From Chloroflexota bacterium (GTDB lineage Bacteria; Chloroflexota; Dehalococcoidia; Lucifugimonadales; UBA2985): a stretch of 41,266 nucleotides of DNA. Position 1 is the stretch's first letter; the number at the start of each line of letters is the position of its first letter. Made by a program: the position numbers and the translations under genes. The DNA is taken from NCBI GenBank assembly GCA_027622595.1, contig JAQBZZ010000014.1, forward strand, positions 1-41,266, written 5' to 3'. Below are positions 33,331 to 41,266 of this stretch, in pieces. Below the pieces are notes generated by a model. That model did not search any database, was not told the DNA's origin, and was given only the letters and a program-made list of their open reading frames with translations.

Positions 33331-34209
33331 GTGGATCTCCTGAGAAGCCTTATTTTTGTTCCCGGCAACCGTAGAGACATGTTGGAAAAGGCGGCATCAT
33401 TTCCAGCCGATTTCCTGGTGCCGGACATGGAGGACTCTGTCCCCTTGGCGGAGAAGGCCGCGGCCAGAGATGCGATTGCGGATATGCTACCCATTCTGGA
33501 CAGGGCCGGGAAGCGGTCGGTGGTACGGATAAATGCCCTGAGCACCGGACTCCTTGAGGAGGACATGAGGGCGGCCGTGACGCCCCACACCTACGGCATC
33601 AACGTCGGCAAGGTGGATACGCCCTGGGACGTGCATGAGATAGATAAGATTCTTACGGCTATGGAGATTAAGAAGGGGCTGGAGCGTGGTAGGACCCGGC
33701 TGATTCTGTACCTGGAGTCAGCCCTGGCGATCATCAATGCCTATCCCATATGCTCGGCCTCGCCAAGGATCATGGCGGCGGCCTTTGGTGCCGAGGACTT
33801 CACCGTTGACATGGGGACTCAACGCACCGATGAAAGCTCGGAGGTGTTTCTGCCAAGGGCAATGGTGGCCATAGCGGCCAGGGCCGCCAATGTCGTCCCT
33901 CTTGACATCGTCTATGCCAACTTCAGGGATGAGGATGGCCTCCGGCGCGACATTCAGGTCGCCAGGAGCCTTGGATACAAGGGTAAGTTCGCCATTCATC
34001 CATCCCAGGTGCAGCCCATCAATGAGATGTTCAGCCCTCTGCCGGAAGATGTCGAGTACGCCAGGCGCGTGGTGGTGGCCTTCAAAGAAGCGGAGGCGCA
34101 GGGCAGGGGAGCCACCTCTCTGGATGGGAAGATGATAGACATCCCTGTCGTCAAACGGGCTATGAGCCTACTGGCCATCGAGGAAGCCATCACCGATGCC
34201 AGTTCTTGA
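33331..34209 (+). CDS. HpcH/HpaI aldolase / citrate lyase beta-like protein
   Basis: This 292-residue protein is of the CitE family, which splits or forms C-C bonds in acyl-CoA substrates such as malyl-CoA. The family start is LRSLIFVPGNRRDMLEKA, followed by DMEDSVPLAEKAAAR with the metal-binding acids, then LYLESALAIINAYPI, FGAEDFTVDMGTQRT and KFAIHPSQV, all core elements. The GTG at 33331 is preferred to GTG 33325 because AGAGG lies five bases upstream. No CitD or CitF genes are nearby, so it is a stand-alone CitE-like lyase or thioesterase rather than part of citrate lyase. Confidence 0.92.
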   Translation: MDLLRSLIFVPGNRRDMLEKAASFPADFLVPDMEDSVPLAEKAAARDAIADMLPILDRAGKRSVVRINALSTGLLEEDMRAAVTPHTYGINVGKVDTPWDVHEIDKILTAMEIKKGLERGRTRLILYLESALAIINAYPICSASPRIMAAAFGAEDFTVDMGTQRTDESSEVFLPRAMVAIAARAANVVPLDIVYANFRDEDGLRRDIQVARSLGYKGKFAIHPSQVQPINEMFSPLPEDVEYARRVVVAFKEAEAQGRGATSLDGKMIDIPVVKRAMSLLAIEEAITDASS

Positions 34210-34268
34210 GACCAGGGTTGGCACACAGTGATATTGCCGATACAGGTGGCACCAGGAGCGCTTGAGAA

Positions 34269-34646
34269 GTGAGCGATCGCATACTCCTCAAGGGAATGGT
34301 CTTCTACGGCTACCACGGAGCGACTACACAGGAGAAGGAGCTTGGGCAGCCCTTCGTCGTTGACCTGGAGTTGGAGGTTGACCTGAAGACAGCGGGAGAG
34401 TCCGACGACCTGAGGGATACTGTGAACTACTCTCAGGTGTACAGTGTGGTGAAGGAGATGGTGGAGGGGCCGAGCCAGAACCTCCTTGAGAGTGTTGCCG
34501 AGGGGCTGGCCCAAAAGCTGCTTCGCAGCTTTCCTCTGGATGGCGTCACGGTCTGTGTTACAAAGCCCCACGTGCCTATTAAGGGGGCGGTGATGGAAGG
34601 CGCAGGCGTGGAGTTGCACAGGCGGCGAGGGGATAGCCTTTCTTGA
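34269..34646 (+). CDS. folB: Dihydroneopterin aldolase
   Basis: This 125-residue enzyme makes 6-hydroxymethyl-dihydropterin in folate synthesis. Family elements are present: ILLKGMVFYGYHGATTQEKE with the substrate-binding Tyr and Glu, DTVNYSQVYSVVKEMVEG, ESVAEGLAQKLL, and VTKPHVPIKG, which holds the catalytic Lys. GTG 34269 has AGGAG about eleven bases upstream. No other folate genes are adjacent; the neighbour upstream is the CitE-like lyase. Confidence 0.93.
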   Translation: MSDRILLKGMVFYGYHGATTQEKELGQPFVVDLELEVDLKTAGESDDLRDTVNYSQVYSVVKEMVEGPSQNLLESVAEGLAQKLLRSFPLDGVTVCVTKPHVPIKGAVMEGAGVELHRRRGDSLS

Positions 34647-34829
34647 TCAGCGCTTTCTGTCCACAATAAGCAGCTGCTACACCCACTGGAAACGGCGAAT
34701 ATACCGGGGGGTTTTGCAGCACCAAACCCATCCAAAATTAGGCCATTTCCACTTGACCCGCTGACCTTGAACTTATGATATCCTTTGTGTGATTTGTGTG
34801 AGTGGTGGGGGTGGCAATAGTAAGCCAAG

Positions 34830-34862
34830 ACCCTTTCCAAAGGGTTCTCTGCCCACTATAAT
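34830..34862 (+). promoter_or_regulatory. Promoter with overlapping palindrome upstream of rplI
   Basis: TTTCCA (34834-34839) and a perfect TATAAT (34857-34862) are 17 bases apart. The palindrome ACCCTTTCCAAAGGGT (34830-34845) covers the whole -35 box, so a protein bound to it would block the promoter. It may therefore be an operator for the replication operon. Confidence 0.6.
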
Positions 34863-34891
34863 AGAACAAATACTCTGATAGAGGTGTTTTT

Positions 34892-35347
34892 ATGCGAGTA
34901 ATTTTTTTGGACGACATTGCACACGTGGCCCGTGCTGGGGATGTTAAAGAGGTCAAGACCGGGTATGCCAAGAACTACCTGCTTCCCAAGAAGCTGGCCG
35001 TTGCGGCTACCACCCAGGAAATGGCGCGCTTGGAGTCCATTAAAAAGGCCGGCCTTGAGCGTCAGTCGAAGTTAATCGGTGGAGCGCAGGCCCTGGCGGA
35101 ACGGCTGGAGAGCACAGGTGTGGTCTTGAAGGTGCGCTCCGGACCAAACGGCAGGCTCTATGGAGCCGTCACCAATGCCATGGTGGCCCAGGAACTATCC
35201 ACATTGATGGAGGTGGAGTTCGACCGACGGGATGTGGTACTGGATGAAACCATCCACGATTTGGGCAGCTTCAAGGTAAAGGTGAGGTTGCACCCGGAGC
35301 TTACCGCTTCAGTCAACCTTGTCGTAGAGCCTCTCGAAGAACAATAA
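34892..35347 (+). CDS. rplI: Large-subunit ribosomal protein L9
   Basis: This 151-residue protein binds 23S rRNA at the L1-stalk base. The N-terminal RNA-binding domain has the signature VIFLDDIAHVARAGDVKEVK, then YAKNYLLPKKLAV. A helical linker (residues 40-75) leads to the C-terminal domain with GRLYGAVTNAMVAQEL. Full length for the family. An AGAGGTG site precedes the ATG. It is the first gene of an operon with dnaB, whose start is three bases after its stop; rplI-dnaB is a common bacterial pairing. Confidence 0.97.
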   Translation: MRVIFLDDIAHVARAGDVKEVKTGYAKNYLLPKKLAVAATTQEMARLESIKKAGLERQSKLIGGAQALAERLESTGVVLKVRSGPNGRLYGAVTNAMVAQELSTLMEVEFDRRDVVLDETIHDLGSFKVKVRLHPELTASVNLVVEPLEEQ

Positions 35348-35350
35348 TAG

Positions 35351-36712
35351 ATGTATGTAGAAAAACTTCCCCCTTACGACGAAAGGGCCGAAGAGTCGGT
35401 TATCGGGTCTCTCCTCATAGATGGCGACGCGATCCTCTCGGTATCGACCCTCTTGCAGCCGGAGGACTTCTATGGGGAAAGGGCCAGGTGGTGCTATGAG
35501 GCCTGCCTCTCCCTGTGGGAAAACAACGAGGCCATCAACTCCATCACGGTAGGCCATCGCCTGGCTATCCTGGAGCGGCTTGACCAGGTGGGAGGCCCGT
35601 CCTATTTGGGGCACCTGGTGAGTTCCGTACCAACCTCCGCCCACGTGGAGCACTACGCCCGAATCGTCAGCAGGACACACACCCTGCGCCGTCTGATTGG
35701 GGCCGCGGGTGAGATTGCCTCGCTGGGATACGATGGCGGAGCGGACGTGGACAGGGCGCTTTCCCAGGCTGAGGACCTGCTGTTTCACATCCGCAGCGGC
35801 CAGGAGACAAGGGACTTCGTCGCCATTCGTGACGTGCTTGACCAGTACCTGGAGGAGAGCGCCCGCCTCGATGACCCTCATGACCTGGGGGAGACCCCCG
35901 TATATACGTCTTTTGTCGACCTTGACCAGCTTCTGGGAGGTTTTCAGCGCTCCGACATGATAGTGTTGGCCTCCGGCCCAAGCGTTGGCAAGAGCACGCT
36001 GGCGTTGAACATAGCCCGTCACGCAGCAGGGCAGGGGAACGGGGTGGCTGTTTTCAGCCTGGAGATGAGCAGGGAGCAGATAGGCCACCGCTTTCTGTCG
36101 AGCGAGGCCAACGTAGACCTCCGTACCGTGCGCCAACGGCTCTATGGCGACGTGGCCGAGCGACGCATCGTGAACGCGGCCGGTACTCTTTCAGAACTGC
36201 CCATTTTCATTGACGATACGCCCCTTCAGGGAATCGTCGAGATACGCAGCAAGTCCCGCCGTCTTCACATGGAGAGAAAGCTGGACCTGGTCGTCGTGGA
36301 CTATCTTCAGCTCATCCAGGGGACTGGAAGGCGGGAGAACAGGGTCCAGGAGGTCGGGGAGATCACGCGTGCCCTGAAGGGTATTGCCAGAGACCTGAAC
36401 GTGCCCGTGCTGGCGCTATCACAGCTTAGCAGGGCGGTGGAACAGCGCACTTCTCACAGGCCCCAACTCTCAGACCTGAGAGAGAGCGGAAGCATTGAGC
36501 AGGATGCCGACGTTGTGATGTTCATTCACAGAGAGGACCAGCGTTTCACCAGAGAGGAGTGGGAGCGGCAGTTTTCCGACCGTGACTATCCCGAGGGTGT
36601 GGCCGAACTCATTGTCGCCAAACACAGGCATGGCCCCCTCGATAACATCAACCTGCGGTTCAACGGCGCTATGGCCCGCTTTGAGGACCTCCCAACCTCA
36701 CGGGAGATGTGA
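35351..36712 (+). CDS. dnaB: Replicative DNA helicase
   Basis: This 453-residue protein is the hexameric 5'-3' helicase of the replication fork. The N-terminal domain (1-115) begins PPYDERAEESVIGSLLID. The RecA-like motor (about 180-453) has Walker A GPSVGKST near residue 208 and Walker B LDLVVVDYLQLIQG. Later come the RSSSL-equivalent LALSQLSRAVEQR and SGSIEQDADVVMFIHR with the arginine finger region. No intein is present. Its TGA overlaps the ATG of the dnaD-like gene (TGATG), showing coupled translation with the loader genes. Confidence 0.97.
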   Translation: MYVEKLPPYDERAEESVIGSLLIDGDAILSVSTLLQPEDFYGERARWCYEACLSLWENNEAINSITVGHRLAILERLDQVGGPSYLGHLVSSVPTSAHVEHYARIVSRTHTLRRLIGAAGEIASLGYDGGADVDRALSQAEDLLFHIRSGQETRDFVAIRDVLDQYLEESARLDDPHDLGETPVYTSFVDLDQLLGGFQRSDMIVLASGPSVGKSTLALNIARHAAGQGNGVAVFSLEMSREQIGHRFLSSEANVDLRTVRQRLYGDVAERRIVNAAGTLSELPIFIDDTPLQGIVEIRSKSRRLHMERKLDLVVVDYLQLIQGTGRRENRVQEVGEITRALKGIARDLNVPVLALSQLSRAVEQRTSHRPQLSDLRESGSIEQDADVVMFIHREDQRFTREEWERQFSDRDYPEGVAELIVAKHRHGPLDNINLRFNGAMARFEDLPTSREM

Positions 36713-37410
36713 TGAGCTCCACCGAAGGATTCCCAGACAACTCCAGGTTCACTCCAATACCAAATCTGCTCTTCGGGCCCCTCTTGGAGGAGATTGACGA
36801 CCTGGCCGTGCTCAAGTGCCTCTTGCGGGTGCTCTGGCTCCACTCTCAGAAGAAGGGGTTTCCCAGGTTCCTGACACAGGACGAGTTGATGGCGGATAGG
36901 ACTTTTTCCAGAATTCTATCTACAAGTGGTACTCCTTTTGATAAAATCCTGGGAAAAATTGAACGACTTGGTTCGCTCATCCATATGCGGATGATGGGTG
37001 AGCAGGGTGTAGTCGACGTCTACATGCCCAATAGCCAGGAGGGGCGCAGGGCCGCCCTGCACCTGCAGGCCAACAGTGTGGATATTGCTCCTCCAACCAC
37101 GGCAAAGCCGCAAGCCGATCAGCCAGCCAGGCCAAATATATTTTCACTGTATGAAGAGAACATTGGTATCATTGGACATATCATGGCCGAAGAACTGAAA
37201 GAGGCGGAGAAAGACTATCCTCAAGAATGGGTAGAAGAGGCCTTCAAAGAGGCGATGGTGCATAACAAACGCAGTTGGCGTTACATTGAAGCCATCCTGA
37301 AGGGGTGGAGGACGGAAGGAAGAGAACATGGAGAGCCTGGGAGACATTCTAAAAAGGTTGACGCCAGAGAGTGGATCAGGCGGCATGGCCTACCTCGACA
37401 GTCAAGGTAG
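36712..37410 (+). CDS. DnaD-like primosome component
   Basis: This 232-residue protein has a C-terminal DnaD/DnaB domain (about 145-205): FSLYEENIGIIGHIMAEELK, then YPQEWVEEAFKEAMVHNKRS and YIEAILKGW, the YxxxIxxxW-type core that binds DNA in Firmicutes DnaD. The N-terminal 140 residues resemble a winged-helix replication initiator domain (LLFGPLLEEIDDLAVLKCLL). ATG 36712 is used, with GGGAG five bases upstream; it shares one base with the dnaB stop. It likely helps recruit the helicase loader encoded next. The gene overlaps the next one by 83 bases. Confidence 0.87.
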   Translation: MSSTEGFPDNSRFTPIPNLLFGPLLEEIDDLAVLKCLLRVLWLHSQKKGFPRFLTQDELMADRTFSRILSTSGTPFDKILGKIERLGSLIHMRMMGEQGVVDVYMPNSQEGRRAALHLQANSVDIAPPTTAKPQADQPARPNIFSLYEENIGIIGHIMAEELKEAEKDYPQEWVEEAFKEAMVHNKRSWRYIEAILKGWRTEGREHGEPGRHSKKVDAREWIRRHGLPRQSR

Positions 37411-38719
37411 CGAAGAAGAGGAGCAGGTCACTCCCGCTTGTTTGGTCTGCGGCGACTTCGGTTGGGTCAGGGTTGAAGTACCCATTAACCATCCCTACTT
37501 TGGCAAGGTCATGTCCTGTGAGTGTCAGCAACGGGAAGACGACCCATCTCGTCAGGCCCGCTTGAAGAGATACAGCAACATGGGCCCGCTCACACGCTTG
37601 AACTTCCAGGCCACCAGACCTGAGGGACGCAGTACGGACCCGGATGACCAGGACGCATTTCGTAAGTCCTATGAGCGGGCCGCGGCCTTTGCCGAAGACC
37701 CCCGCGGCTGGCTTGTTTTCAGCGGGCCAAGCGGCTCCGGCAAGACGCATCTGGCGGCAGCCATTGCCAACAGGGTCGTGGAGCGAGGTCAGCCCGTTTT
37801 CTTCGTATTCGTCCCCGACCTGCTGGACCATCTGCGCTCCACCTTCACCCCTTCCAGCGAAATATCCTACGACCAGTTCTTTGAACAGGTGCGCAATACT
37901 CCATTTCTTGTCCTTGACGACCTTGGAGGCCACAGCAGCACTCCGTGGGCGCAGGAAAAGCTGTATCAAATCTTGAACCACCGCTACACCGCACAGATGC
38001 CGACTGTGATCACGCTGAGCCTTGCCGTGGATGAACTGGACTCCCGCTGGCAGACCCGCCTTGGCGACACCGAACTGGTCACCACATGCGCGCTTGGCAT
38101 CACCGGCGCTTCAGGGCCTCTGAGCGAATGGGGCATGGTGGGACAGGAACTCCGCCGCCGCATGACCTTCGAGAGCTTTGATGTGCAGGGCAACAGGGCC
38201 AACTATCCGCAAAAGCAGAGCCTTGAGATAGCCCTCCAATATGCTGTCAACTTTGCCAGAGACCCGGAGGGGTGGTTGGTGTTCCTGGGCCCCACGGGCT
38301 GCGGGAAGACCCACCTTTCGGTGGCCATTGCCAATGAGCGCCTAAAGCTGGGCCAGGATGTGCGTTACTTCCTGGTGGCCGATCTGCTGGACAGACTGCG
38401 GGACGCCTTCAGCCCTGCTAGCACAGTGAGCTACTACAGGCTCTTCGAGCAGGTGCGTAACGCCGACCTGCTCGTCCTGCGGGACTTCGACTTCGATATG
38501 CAGCACGTTACCGCCTGGGCCAGGGAGAAGCTGAACCAGTTGCTGGTCCACCGCTACGACGCTCGCCTTCCCACCCTCATTACCGCGGTGGATGTGGGTG
38601 AAGAGAAGAGGACAGACCCCATTATCTCCCGCCTGCAGGATAGTTCCCTTGTCTCGGTAATACCCATTGATGCGCCGGACTATCGGCACCAGGGCAGGGA
38701 CAGGCGGGCCAATTCCTGA
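37328..38719 (+). CDS. DnaC/DnaI-like helicase loader with two tandem AAA+ modules
   Basis: This 463-residue protein combines a zinc-like N-terminus (Cys38, Cys41, Cys64, Cys66) with two copies of a DnaC-type AAA+ module. Module one has Walker A GPSGSGKT at 133-140 and Walker B LVLDD at 194-198. Module two has Walker A GPTGCGKT at 321-328, but Walker B reads LVLRD at 382-386, with Arg in place of the first Asp. Equivalent motifs are 187-188 residues apart, and both copies share the lead-in A.DP.GWLVF.GP.G.GKTHL, so an internal duplication is evident. Ordinary DnaC/DnaI proteins have one module. Its place after dnaB and a dnaD-like gene points to loading of DnaB. It overlaps the dnaD-like gene and has GGAAGAG before the ATG. 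Confidence 0.9.
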   Translation: MESLGDILKRLTPESGSGGMAYLDSQGSEEEEQVTPACLVCGDFGWVRVEVPINHPYFGKVMSCECQQREDDPSRQARLKRYSNMGPLTRLNFQATRPEGRSTDPDDQDAFRKSYERAAAFAEDPRGWLVFSGPSGSGKTHLAAAIANRVVERGQPVFFVFVPDLLDHLRSTFTPSSEISYDQFFEQVRNTPFLVLDDLGGHSSTPWAQEKLYQILNHRYTAQMPTVITLSLAVDELDSRWQTRLGDTELVTTCALGITGASGPLSEWGMVGQELRRRMTFESFDVQGNRANYPQKQSLEIALQYAVNFARDPEGWLVFLGPTGCGKTHLSVAIANERLKLGQDVRYFLVADLLDRLRDAFSPASTVSYYRLFEQVRNADLLVLRDFDFDMQHVTAWAREKLNQLLVHRYDARLPTLITAVDVGEEKRTDPIISRLQDSSLVSVIPIDAPDYRHQGRDRRANS

Positions 38720-38758
38720 AACCTTACATTCCCATACAAAAATACAAAATATATAAAA

Positions 38759-39139
38759 ATGAGCACTTCACAGGAACATCAGCAATTTCGTCAAATCCAT
38801 CAAATGGACACGGGTGGCGTGTGTGAGTTCTGCCGTATAGTGGCGAATGAATCCCCTACCCGGGTGGTCTACCAGGACGACGACGTTATAGTCATATACA
38901 ACCGTCTGCAATGGGTCCCGGTAATGCTCCTTGTGATGCCAAAGAAGCACATGTCTCAGGAAGAGATGTGGCAGAGCCCCATCATCACCAGAGTCGCCGA
39001 CGTGGCCGTTCAAGTTGGAAAAGAGCACTGCCCGCAAGGGTTCCGCCTGCTCTCCAACTTTGGGCATCAGGCCATGCAGAGTCAACCTCATGCTCACCTG
39101 CACGTTCTTGGCGGGACGCAAATGGGTAGATACGTTTAG
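38759..39139 (+). CDS. HIT family protein
   Basis: This 126-residue protein has the histidine triad QPHAHLHVLGG (His-x-His-x-His) near residues 110-120, which in relatives hydrolyses nucleoside phosphoramidates or dinucleoside polyphosphates. The N-terminal CEFCRIVANES, where other members bind zinc through Cys, is present. The leader just before the ATG is almost pure A/T and has no ribosome site. A terminator follows at 39217. Confidence 0.92.
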   Translation: MSTSQEHQQFRQIHQMDTGGVCEFCRIVANESPTRVVYQDDDVIVIYNRLQWVPVMLLVMPKKHMSQEEMWQSPIITRVADVAVQVGKEHCPQGFRLLSNFGHQAMQSQPHAHLHVLGGTQMGRYV

Positions 39140-39216
39140 GGGTTATCTGCCTGAATAGCCTCAGGGTGCCAATTTAAGCGACCCTGGTTAGCCTATTTAG
39201 TGATACACAGAACAGG

Positions 39217-39241
39217 GGCCAGTTGGACTGCTGGCCTTTTT
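39217..39241 (+). terminator. Terminator after the HIT gene
   Basis: The 6-bp arms GGCCAG and CTGGCC flank an 8-nt loop and are followed by TTTTT. Confidence 0.75.
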
Positions 39242-39318
39242 AATTACATTCAGGTAATGGCGATCTTACCAGGAAGCTTTGTTGGCACAGTTTCCCTCTG
39301 GTGTGGAAAAGTTACGAT

Positions 39319-39395
39319 TGGTGGCGCATACGGGGATCGAACCCGTGATCTCCGCCTTGAGAGGGCGGCGTCCTGGGCCACTAGACGAATGCGCC
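39319..39395 (-). tRNA. tRNA-Glu (anticodon CTC)
   Basis: The minus strand folds as a cloverleaf: acceptor GGCGCAT/ATGCGCC, D-arm GTCTAGTGGCCCAGGAC, anticodon stem CCGCC/GGCGG with loop CTCTCAA, and T-arm ACGGG/CCCGT with loop TTCGATC. The anticodon at positions 34-36 is CTC, reading GAG (Glu). The 3' CCA is encoded. Confidence 0.95.
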
Positions 39396-39619
39396 GCGTG
39401 AGCTAGTGAACCTGCTCCAAGATTTTCACATCCTAGCATACCCCTTGAGTGCGGGCAAGGCCGGGGCATTGGTAAATGGTATCAAATTCATCTTGGGAGG
39501 AAGTGTTGTCCAACCTGAAAATAAACGGCATGCGTGTCATGTTTGTCATGAAACCCCTTTGCTGTAGACATTCGCAACAATGGCTGGTAGCATTTGCGCA
39601 TCTTTATGGGAGGTGGCTT

Positions 39620-41266
39620 TTGAAATTGCGGTATGCGTATCAGTTAAAGCCCATAATAACGATTCTGGCTGCCGTCATAGCGGTGGTGGCCCTTGCCTGT
39701 GGAGGTGATGCGGCAACGCCGACGACTCCCCCGACCAGTCGGCCGACGGCCACGTCACCTGCACCCACGGCTACCTCTGACGGGCAGCCGACGGCGACAT
39801 CGCCGGCCAATATGGAGGCGACTGCGACGGCCGTGCCTGACATTGATGTGGATTACAGGGATGACTGGGTGAACTACCTGAAGAGTCACCGTGGCTACAA
39901 GGCAGAGTGGGGAGAGCCCCAGTACGGTGGGATAATCAAGACTGCCGACCCCCGCACGGCCACGAGGTTCCAGTTGACTGTGGGCTACTCTGCATTCAGC
40001 CGATGGCAGTTTGCGTCGCACAACAGTCTGCTGATGATGGACCCGTGGGGCAGCATTCAGGATGCGCCGATATGCGACCTGTGTGAGACCTATGAGGTAT
40101 CAGCGGACGGACTCACGTACACCTTCGTGCTGCGAGACAACGTCCAGTTCCAGTCTGACGGCTGGGGCAAGGACAAGGGAGCTCCCGGGTATGGCACGGA
40201 GTTGGTATGTGAGGACATAAAGTCCAGCATGGAGTGGTTTGCCAGCCCGCCACCGGCGACATACGCATCAAGCGCAAGGAACATGATTACGTTGATGCAG
40301 CACCTTGATGAGGTGACCTGTCCGGACGGTGCACAGGGCAAGACTGCGGTCTTGAACTTCACCCACTTCCGAAATGCCACCCTGGGATGGATGGGCGGAG
40401 GAATGCCCATATGGGACAAGGAGTACAGGGAGTGGATGGATGCTGAGTATCCCGGGATACAGTCCACGGGTAATGAGGAGGGGTATCTGATCAACATGGG
40501 GACGGGGCCACAGATACCCTTGTCCGCCGACTCACAGACCGTGATGAAGGTTAGGAAGAACCCGAACTACTTCATAGAGGGTGCGCCCTTTGCAGACGGG
40601 TTTGACCACTTTGCGATCCAGGACTACAACACGAAGTTTGCAGCATTGGTGACTGGCAAGGTACACCAGGCTGGACATGGCAGCAGTGGAGTGACCAAGG
40701 CTCAGGTGTCTCAGATTCAGACGGACTATGGGGACATCATTGAGCAGCAGATAGTGCGGTACAACCACATTTCTGGATTCAGACTGAACCCCCTGCGTCC
40801 TCCGTTCGACAAGTGGGAGGTACGTTGGGCGATCCAGTTGTTCCTGGACAGGGGTGACTGGGATGAGTTCAGCACAGTAGGAGACATCAAGATGTCGAGT
40901 CCTGTGTACATGCTGCACGTCGACAGTGGATGGGGGAAGCCTACCGAGGAGTTCATGCAGCTACCCGGCTGGAACCCTGCGACGAAGGATGCAGACATAG
41001 CTGAGGCCAACCGGCTGTTGGACGAGGCGTTTGGACCTGGGATCAGGCCGAAGACCGATCAGTACATCATTCAGTTGCTGAGCCGTCGTGAGGTCAGCCT
41101 CTGGGGGTTGGACCAGTTCAAGAAGCTTCTTGGCTGGGAGTTCGACGTGAAGTACATCGACACGTACGGCAATATCAGCACCGACTGTCTGTATACCATA
41201 CGTGCGGAGGCCAATCCCACGCCAATCAAGCAGACCTATGCTTCAGATATAAGTGATGGCGCATGG
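39620..41266 (+). CDS. Family 5 extracellular solute-binding lipoprotein (cut by window end)
   Basis: The first 549 residues of an ABC transporter substrate-binding protein of the peptide/nickel (SBP_bac_5) class. A TTG start at 39620 has GGAGG six bases upstream. The signal peptide MKLRYAYQLKPIITILAAVI leads to the lipobox VALAC (Cys26). A Thr/Pro-rich stalk covers about 30-75. The binding domain then starts: EPQYGGIIKTADPR, YEVSADGLTYTFVLRDNVQF, and a later VRWAIQLFLDR segment typical of the class. The frame is open to the last base. The ligand is unknown; the permease genes would be expected further downstream. Confidence 0.9.
   Translation, partial: MKLRYAYQLKPIITILAAVIAVVALACGGDAATPTTPPTSRPTATSPAPTATSDGQPTATSPANMEATATAVPDIDVDYRDDWVNYLKSHRGYKAEWGEPQYGGIIKTADPRTATRFQLTVGYSAFSRWQFASHNSLLMMDPWGSIQDAPICDLCETYEVSADGLTYTFVLRDNVQFQSDGWGKDKGAPGYGTELVCEDIKSSMEWFASPPPATYASSARNMITLMQHLDEVTCPDGAQGKTAVLNFTHFRNATLGWMGGGMPIWDKEYREWMDAEYPGIQSTGNEEGYLINMGTGPQIPLSADSQTVMKVRKNPNYFIEGAPFADGFDHFAIQDYNTKFAALVTGKVHQAGHGSSGVTKAQVSQIQTDYGDIIEQQIVRYNHISGFRLNPLRPPFDKWEVRWAIQLFLDRGDWDEFSTVGDIKMSSPVYMLHVDSGWGKPTEEFMQLPGWNPATKDADIAEANRLLDEAFGPGIRPKTDQYIIQLLSRREVSLWGLDQFKKLLGWEFDVKYIDTYGNISTDCLYTIRAEANPTPIKQTYASDISDGAW

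Noticed and set aside
34753-34779. TTGACC and TATGAT as an upstream rplI promoter
   Set aside because: The spacing is 15 bases and the -10 box is weak; the TATAAT at 34857 is a better candidate.

Overview
The window looks like a chromosomal segment from a Chloroflexota bacterium, most likely the Dehalococcoidia/SAR202 side of the phylum. This is inferred from gene content: a Firmicutes-type DnaD plus DnaC/DnaI-like helicase-loading set beside dnaB, a three-subunit molybdenum hydroxylase, lipoproteins with Thr/Pro-rich stalks, a family 5 solute-binding lipoprotein, a CitE-like lyase and TGTCATT-type intergenic repeats. Several genes appear to start at TTG. No phage, transposase, CRISPR or rRNA was seen. 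One tRNA gene is present, tRNA-Glu(CTC).

Layout. 0.2-5.3 kb: a Gfo/Idh/MocA oxidoreductase, a membrane-anchored alpha/beta hydrolase (minus), an FKBP-type lipoprotein with an apparently leaderless promoter, a NYN-LOTUS RNase-like protein and a LACTB2-like metallo-beta-lactamase. 5.4-9.3 kb (minus): FAD, 2Fe-2S and molybdopterin subunits of a xanthine dehydrogenase/CO dehydrogenase-family enzyme behind a near-consensus promoter. 9.3-13 kb: an M1 aminopeptidase and a second hydrolase, diverging across a repeat-bearing intergenic region. 13.2-18 kb: a cysteine-rich PadR regulator, an ArsM-type arsenite methyltransferase and full-length cobalamin-dependent methionine synthase MetH. 18.0-18.8 kb: two decayed genes, a remnant of a MetE-family protein and a membrane protein, each with an in-frame TAG. 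18.9-21.3 kb (minus): queG and a membrane-spanning J-domain protein. 21.4-25 kb (plus): small membrane protein, GNAT, double-domain UspA and a fused APH/P-loop kinase. 25.2-28.6 kb (minus): DUF502, DUF362 and a HExxH lipoprotein. 28.7-30.8 kb: bifunctional nuclease and glutamate dehydrogenase.

30.8-33.2 kb holds a small membrane protein, a frameshifted TlpA-like thioredoxin and a SufR-like Fe-S regulator (all minus). Divergent from them is a tiny zinc-knuckle gene whose start region carries a 34-bp tandem duplication. 33.3-34.6 kb: CitE-like lyase and folB. 34.8-38.7 kb: rplI-dnaB-dnaD-dnaC-like replication operon, whose last protein carries two tandem AAA+ loader modules. 38.8 kb to the end: a HIT protein, tRNA-Glu and the start of a family 5 solute-binding lipoprotein cut by the window edge.

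The most unusual items are the double-module helicase loader, the cysteine-cluster PadR next to arsM and metH, the MetE remnant directly behind metH, the duplication-created upstream ORF, and two promoters that sit almost on their start codons. All assignments come from reading the sequence by eye; no database search was run.
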